Notes under the pieces: model-generated | The model's database searches: none | What the model saw: only the letters and a program-made list of their open reading frames with translations | What the model was told of the DNA's origin: nothing | Part shown: positions 32,917 through 37,326 of the stretch, one piece after another | Layout of the letters: every line of letters begins with the position of its first letter | Position numbering within the stretch: the stretch's first letter is position 1 | Position numbers and translations under genes: made by a program | Assembly: GCA_934636825.1 (NCBI GenBank) | Contig: CAKUBG010000025.1 | Location: 1 to 37,326 of the forward strand | DNA from: an uncultured bacterium | GTDB taxonomy: Bacteria; Vulcanimicrobiota; Xenobia; Xenobiales; Xenobiaceae | Direction of reading: 5' to 3' | DNA: 37,326 nt

Positions 32917-32988
32917 AATAAATGCCGCCAGCTAACAACTTTTTTTGGTGCCTTTGTTGTCAGCCAACGGCCAATTTCTTTTTACATT

Positions 32989-35900
32989 CTACTGTTTTTT
33001 CAAAACAATAGTAGCGCCTGCAGGGAGGAAAATACCATTTCCGGAGCTGACAGTGGCGCCGCCATTGCCAGTACCAGTGCCGCCATAACAACGGGCATTG
33101 GTATTAAATACTTCCTTCCACTGACCGGGAGGCAATTCCATGCGATAACCGGAGCGATCAGTATTGGCAAAATTGGAAACTACTACAAATTCATCAGATC
33201 CACCATTGTCGCGTTTCCAAGCCAAAACTTTATCATCGTTATGAGTATAAACTCGGCTAGTATTGCCAGTAGCGTTAAAAGCGGAAGAGGTGCGACGCAA
33301 AGCGACCAAATCGCGAGTTAAGGCGAATTGGCCAACTTGATTGGCCAGATCTTCAGCAGACTTTCTTTGCTCAGGATTCATCTCACAATAACGATCAAAC
33401 AACTTTTGCTCGTCGGCACTCATACGAGAGCGTTCTACTTCGCGAGAAGAATTGTCCATAGCGGCGCACTTAGCAAAGTTGTCCAACTTATCGGGAGTAA
33501 CTGGGAATTTAATCCAGCTCATGTCGGCTCCCCAAGTGGAAGTTAAGCCGTGCTTAAAGTCGTTATTGGCCAAAAATTCTTCGCCTTGGAAGAGCATAGG
33601 CACACCAGGGCCGGTTAAAGTGATAGCTGAAGCGGTACGAGCGATAGCGCGAGGGAAAGGCTGTTTGACAGCTTCGTCATCTTTGGAAGCAGCAGCACCG
33701 CGGTGGATCCAGTTGCCAGTATTACCAACTTCATCGTGACTATGAGCGTAAGTTACAGCTCTGCTCCAATCGGTTACGCCTACGTGGCAAGTGATAGCTT
33801 CCATCAAACGATCGGCGCTACCTATACCTTGAGCCATTTCCAGCAAGTCATCATGGAAACGATCGTTCCAAACACCGCTAAAGCCCATGCCTTTCTTTTC
33901 CCAGCTGCCCTGACCAGAGCCCTGAGTTTCTGACTTATCCATATCGGCAGCCACTAACCAACTGCCGCTAAAGTCTTCGGCTACGGTATATACATCAGGT
34001 TTAATTAAACGCAAAGAGCGGTTAATCTGACGCAGGGTATTCATACCCTCAATTTGCTCGGCAGAGTTGCCCGTGGAGTGCAATACTTGGGTAAAGTCAA
34101 AGCGGATACCATCGAAACCGAATTCAGCTACTTGCTGTACAGCGTTGTCAGAATAGAAATCTTTGACGCTCTGGTTGGCGAAATTGGGCTTAGCGCCCCA
34201 AGGAGTGCAAGACTCGCCTTGCTGCCACCAATTGAAGAAGGAACGCTTGCCACCGTCGATACGCCCTAAAGGATCGTCGGCATCTGGCTTACCAGAAGTG
34301 TGGTTGTAAACCACGTCGGCCATAACATTGAAGCCGCGTTTGTGACTCTCATCTACAAAGAGCTTCATAGCGTCGGTACCGGAAATCCAAACGCTCTTAG
34401 CGCCAGGCTGTTCGTCGTCGGTAATAAGCTTGCGATCCAGAGCTTCCTGACGATCCATTTCAAAGCCATAGCTAGCCGCGCCGGCGTAGTAATAGTCGGG
34501 AGTATAACCCCAGTCGCGCTTGGCTCCAAATTCGTTAGTAGGCATAAGCTCGATAGTATCAATGCCTAAAGAAGCAAAGTAGTCGAGGTTGTTGATCATG
34601 TCTTCAAAGGTAGCCGGAACAGCATTATCCTTGGAGCTCATGAATGAACCGACGTGGGCTTCGTAAATTACGAAGTTGTTGTGATTGGTCTGACGTCTGG
34701 GAACGTTATCGTATTGGAATTCAAAGCTAGACTCACGAATTAAAGACTTGCGAGCAGATCCGGGCTTGGGTTGGATAACGTTTGTGTAAGGATCGTTGAA
34801 AGGAGTAGCTATACGCTCTTGATTGCTGAGTTTGCCATCTCCATTGACATCACCGACCAACTTGCCGTCTTCTACAACTTGGTATTCGTATTGCATACCG
34901 ATCAGTTTGGGGAAATTGTTAACAGCGGTCACCCAAGCTGTGCCGGCGCCAGGGCTATCTACGCGATTCATATCGATAGAGCCGTCTTCGTTGACGCTAT
35001 TGATCCAAGAGTATTTGTCGATAGGTTCGGTCTGATCTAATTTCCAATTGCGCAATACGTCTACATCGTGTTTATCGGCGGGTGAAGCTTGATCGTAGGG
35101 AATACGCTCAGGTTTACCCAAACGATCTAACAACTCTTGTTTATTGAGTTGCTTGCCATTTTCGTCACGCAGAACTAAACGCACGCTGTCGGCATTGGGG
35201 TGAGAATCGACTGTAAAACGTCCCCATTGAGGATCGTCAGCATAGTTGGGGCCGCCTTTGCCGCTATCATCGTACCAACCAACTTCGAAGCCCATAACGG
35301 GATCGACAAAGATGCGCTCTAAGCCGCGCTGCTCACCTTGCAAATAACGAGCGTGAGGATCGGAATAGCGAACTTCTCCGCCCCAGCTGTTCTTTAGAAC
35401 CTCGCCTTTTTCATTCAAAGCAGCATACTGGTAAGTTTTACCTTTGAGCTTACTCCAACCGTCGTTTTGAGTGAGCGTCCAAACGCCATTTTGCTCATTT
35501 TTTTCCATGGGCAAGCGTTCTTCAATTTCGCCGGTTTGTGGGTTGCTTATTTCTACATAAAGCTTGTAATCGGCCAAATCACCTTTGCCCATTTCCGGAG
35601 ACCAAGTCTGGAAACGGACGCCGTCTTCACCTTCTTTGTGTACACCAAAAAGATGAGTCTGGACGGGAGCGTAAGTTTGAACGGAGGAATCTTCCAAGTT
35701 GAAATTGGGATTTGTTTCGCTCATAACCAGCCACTGAGCGTTTTGCACCTTACCGTCTTTACCGGCTATGTCACCTACTACGCCCCAGCTAAACTGCTGG
35801 TTTTGGCCAGTTTTCAGATCTACAGCAGCGGTAAAAATGCCGTCTCCGGCTACAGCGTCGCCATTTTTACCATCATCATGCATAGGAATAATCTTGTCGC

Positions 35901-36486
35901 CATTCCAATGCTGATCATAAAGACCGGTCTGATCGTTGAAAGACCCTTTAAGGCCGATATTACTAAGATCGACTTGCGGACAACCGCGACTGTCAAACTG
36001 GAAGAGAACTTGCTTTTTGTCACTGCCTTCAGGTTGTACGGAAGCAGTTTCGGCTTTTACTTGAGCAGTTTGCACTTTGGGGGCACCGGCAGCGACTTCT
36101 TTACTTTCGGTACTGTTTAAAGAGAAACTGTCTACAGGAATAGCTGGCGCAGACGCCTGAGGAGCAGTTTGCTTGGATGCAGCAGTAGCGTTATTTTGTG
36201 CTACGGAGCCAGCCCGGAATAAGTCGGAAGAGCGTTCTATATTTATATTCATCAATTCCTTACTCTTTTCTATGTAGGTGACGAAAATGTTTTGTTCTAA
36301 ACAACCTAACCCTAGAACTTTTGACGCTTTAGACTTCACTTCAGCCGAAACGGCTTCGCCATAGGCGAGCTCACCGCCGACTGCCGCTACTCTTGAGCCA
36401 CCGGCCCAAGTGAGCGAACAGATCGCCAAACCAACGAAAAAAGTCCTACCATTCATTATCCCAAATATACGAAGTTTTTTAGGCAT
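32989..36486 (-). CDS. Large secreted GH13 glycoside hydrolase (branching-enzyme or amylase-like)
   Basis: A 1165-residue alpha-glucan-active enzyme. It starts with a basic, signal-peptide-like N-terminus (hydrophobic core about 16-30). Residues about 35-165 are low complexity. A beta-sandwich module follows (about 168-265), then CBM48-like parts to about 600. The catalytic GH13 barrel (about 605-1085) contains Ile-Tyr-Glu-Ala-His-Val-Gly-Ser-Phe, region I Asp-Val-Val-Tyr-Asn-His, nucleophile Asp797 (Gly-Ile-Arg-Phe-Asp), acid/base Glu837 and His-Asp918 (Ser-His-Asp-Glu-Val). A C-terminal beta domain ends the protein. This fits a branching enzyme or isoamylase-like debranching enzyme. The start is uncertain: ATG 36486 has no Shine-Dalgarno, ATG 36252 has AAGGA 4 bases upstream and would drop the signal-like part. 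Confidence 0.85.
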   Translation of the reverse strand: MPKKLRIFGIMNGRTFFVGLAICSLTWAGGSRVAAVGGELAYGEAVSAEVKSKASKVLGLGCLEQNIFVTYIEKSKELMNINIERSSDLFRAGSVAQNNATAASKQTAPQASAPAIPVDSFSLNSTESKEVAAGAPKVQTAQVKAETASVQPEGSDKKQVLFQFDSRGCPQVDLSNIGLKGSFNDQTGLYDQHWNGDKIIPMHDDGKNGDAVAGDGIFTAAVDLKTGQNQQFSWGVVGDIAGKDGKVQNAQWLVMSETNPNFNLEDSSVQTYAPVQTHLFGVHKEGEDGVRFQTWSPEMGKGDLADYKLYVEISNPQTGEIEERLPMEKNEQNGVWTLTQNDGWSKLKGKTYQYAALNEKGEVLKNSWGGEVRYSDPHARYLQGEQRGLERIFVDPVMGFEVGWYDDSGKGGPNYADDPQWGRFTVDSHPNADSVRLVLRDENGKQLNKQELLDRLGKPERIPYDQASPADKHDVDVLRNWKLDQTEPIDKYSWINSVNEDGSIDMNRVDSPGAGTAWVTAVNNFPKLIGMQYEYQVVEDGKLVGDVNGDGKLSNQERIATPFNDPYTNVIQPKPGSARKSLIRESSFEFQYDNVPRRQTNHNNFVIYEAHVGSFMSSKDNAVPATFEDMINNLDYFASLGIDTIELMPTNEFGAKRDWGYTPDYYYAGAASYGFEMDRQEALDRKLITDDEQPGAKSVWISGTDAMKLFVDESHKRGFNVMADVVYNHTSGKPDADDPLGRIDGGKRSFFNWWQQGESCTPWGAKPNFANQSVKDFYSDNAVQQVAEFGFDGIRFDFTQVLHSTGNSAEQIEGMNTLRQINRSLRLIKPDVYTVAEDFSGSWLVAADMDKSETQGSGQGSWEKKGMGFSGVWNDRFHDDLLEMAQGIGSADRLMEAITCHVGVTDWSRAVTYAHSHDEVGNTGNWIHRGAAASKDDEAVKQPFPRAIARTASAITLTGPGVPMLFQGEEFLANNDFKHGLTSTWGADMSWIKFPVTPDKLDNFAKCAAMDNSSREVERSRMSADEQKLFDRYCEMNPEQRKSAEDLANQVGQFALTRDLVALRRTSSAFNATGNTSRVYTHNDDKVLAWKRDNGGSDEFVVVSNFANTDRSGYRMELPPGQWKEVFNTNARCYGGTGTGNGGATVSSGNGIFLPAGATIVLKKQ

Positions 36487-36544
36487 AAACAAGCATTTTT
36501 TTACTTATTTTTGCATTTTTTCGAAAAGCTCACTCCTTTGTAAC

Positions 36545-36573
36545 AATCTAATTTTTTATTTGTTTTGAATCAA
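36545..36573 (-). promoter_or_regulatory. Promoter candidate for the GH13 gene
   Basis: TTGATT (36568-36573) and TAGATT (36545-36550) are 17 bases apart on the minus strand, about 60 bases before the longer GH13 start. It would give a leader of about 290 bases if the internal ATG 36252 is the true start. Confidence 0.45.
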
Positions 36574-36700
36574 AAGCAGTCAGTTAAAAAAATGTTCCTC
36601 TAACAGCCAATAAGTAATTTTTTTATAAAAAATGACGAAGGACAGAAGCCGACAGTATCAAAAAATCACGATTGATTATAAAATTTTATTAGAAATGGAA

Positions 36701-36713
36701 ACTGGTAACCAGT
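36701..36713. promoter_or_regulatory. 13-base dyad upstream of the pilin gene
   Basis: ACTGG-TAA-CCAGT is an interrupted palindrome 31 bases before the pilin ATG. It is a candidate operator. No clear -10/-35 pair or sigma54 site was found near it. Confidence 0.35.
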
Positions 36714-36744
36714 GCAAATAAGATCCTATAAAGGAGGGCAGTAT

Positions 36745-37326
36745 ATGTTAAAAAACAAGCGCGGCATAGTTCTTATAACCACGATGCTTACAGTCGTTTT
36801 AGTAATTATGCTGCTCAGCTCCGTAGTATATTCCAATTTGGGCAGTATGCGCCTAGCTTCCAACTTTTACGGTCGTGAAGAAGCTCTCATGGCCGCCCAG
36901 TCCGGCGTACAATATGCCATTACTTGTTTGCAAAGCGACATTACTTGGCGCGGCGACAAATCTGACAATACTTTTACCAACAACACCGAAGGTATCAGTG
37001 TTCGCGAACGCAATGGCAACGTAGTTGGTATGATTACTACCGCCAATGGTAACAAGTCTTTTTTCCGTATTAAATTCAACTACGAAGATGGAGACAAAGG
37101 CTTTGACGGTATGAGCGACAGCTCTGACTCCGAGTGCATAAGATCTCCTTACGTTTCCGTAAATAATCTTTTTAATACAACTCCAACTAAAGTCTACACA
37201 GCCTCCAAAGACGGTAAGTTAAAGACCAAGCACAGCCAAGACAAATACGGTAAGGATCGTATAGAGGCCGACGGTGCCAGCAGCTTTACTTTAGGCAAGT
37301 CAAGTTGTTATCTGGTGGTGGAAGGT
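36745..37326 (+). CDS. PilX-like type IV pilin/pilus assembly protein (3' end outside window)
   Basis: The frame is open from ATG 36745 to the window edge (194 codons), with AAGGAGGG upstream. The N-terminus is a short basic leader ending in Lys-Arg-Gly7, then a hydrophobic helix (about 8-27: Ile-Val-Leu-Ile-Thr-Thr-Met-Leu), like a prepilin peptidase site followed by the pilin stalk helix. Glu at about position 45-46 and Ala-Ala-Gln-Ser-Gly-Val-Gln-Tyr-Ala resemble the PilX N-terminal domain (PilX family), a minor pilin or pilus assembly protein. Later residues are Asp/Asn/Ser/Lys-rich, an extracellular type of composition. Pilus role is inferred from this pattern. Confidence 0.75.
   Translation, partial: MLKNKRGIVLITTMLTVVLVIMLLSSVVYSNLGSMRLASNFYGREEALMAAQSGVQYAITCLQSDITWRGDKSDNTFTNNTEGISVRERNGNVVGMITTANGNKSFFRIKFNYEDGDKGFDGMSDSSDSECIRSPYVSVNNLFNTTPTKVYTASKDGKLKTKHSQDKYGKDRIEADGASSFTLGKSSCYLVVEG

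Noticed and set aside
35467..36120. 217-residue plus-strand ORF
   Set aside because: Antisense to the GH13 gene; hydrophobic composition follows from the opposite strand.
1..37326. CRISPR arrays, tRNA or rRNA genes, insertion sequences and prophage
   Set aside because: No regular spaced repeats, no tRNA T-loop or cloverleaf, no rRNA-like block, no transposase or phage protein found.

Overview
This is a 37.3 kb piece of bacterial chromosome with no phage, transposon, CRISPR or tRNA/rRNA signal. The gene set is housekeeping and cell envelope: zinc-type bL28, ThiT/ThiN, Dtd, a Rel protein, Add, SuhB, SpeA, Nth, a site-2 protease, secreted hydrolases and the start of a PilX-like pilin gene. GC is moderate, Shine-Dalgarno sites are clear, intrinsic terminators are long, and promoters are sigma70-like with an extended -10. 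The pilin and a lipoprotein suit a bacterium with type IV pilus-like machinery. I cannot name the phylum from sequence alone. An uncultured gut or environmental lineage is plausible but unproven.

Layout. 1-1278 (minus): two neighbouring DUF4013-type membrane proteins, the second cut by the window edge. 1380-2965 (plus): rpmB-thiT-thiN, i.e. ribosomal protein L28, a thiamine ECF substrate-binding component and thiamine pyrophosphokinase. 2979-11284 (minus): an apparent five-gene operon, transcribed RSH3-RSH2-RSH1-dtd-cheY-like. 11779-14283 (plus): an exported M2-type zinc peptidase and a Pro-rich lipoprotein, convergent with a MarR-type regulator (14401-14961, minus). 15485-21126 (plus): adenosine deaminase, two tandem subtilases and an inositol-monophosphatase-family enzyme, separated by terminators. 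21127-24949 (plus): a long structured intergenic region, then speA and an AI-2E-family permease one base apart. 25032-28875 (plus): an exported TPR protein and an unrecognised zinc-ribbon protein. 29067-32850 (plus): M50 protease, endonuclease III, amidase and an MBL hydrolase. 32989-36486 (minus): a large secreted GH13 enzyme. 36745 to the end (plus): a PilX-like pilin, cut by the window edge.

The most unusual part is the array of three full-length RelA/SpoT homologues (RSH) in one operon. RSH1 keeps every hallmark of a bifunctional Rel. RSH2 keeps the (p)ppGpp hydrolase residues but has lost part of the synthetase site. RSH3 also keeps the hydrolase residues but has replaced the key synthetase residues I could align (Arg to Asp, Lys to Ser, Asp to Gly, Glu to Lys). 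All three keep TGS, Cys-rich and ACT-like regulatory parts. This reads as one synthetase/hydrolase plus two diverged, probably hydrolase-only or regulatory partners, co-expressed with a CheY-like receiver. A short leader ORF with three consecutive Leu codons overlaps the RSH2 start.

A second theme is secretion. The two subtilases lack a Sec signal and begin with a similar short N-terminus (Met-Ile-x-x-Ile, then a low-complexity stretch, in one case ending in Asp-Ser-Val-Ser-Leu). A very similar N-terminus appears inside the GH13 enzyme at an internal ATG that has its own Shine-Dalgarno site.
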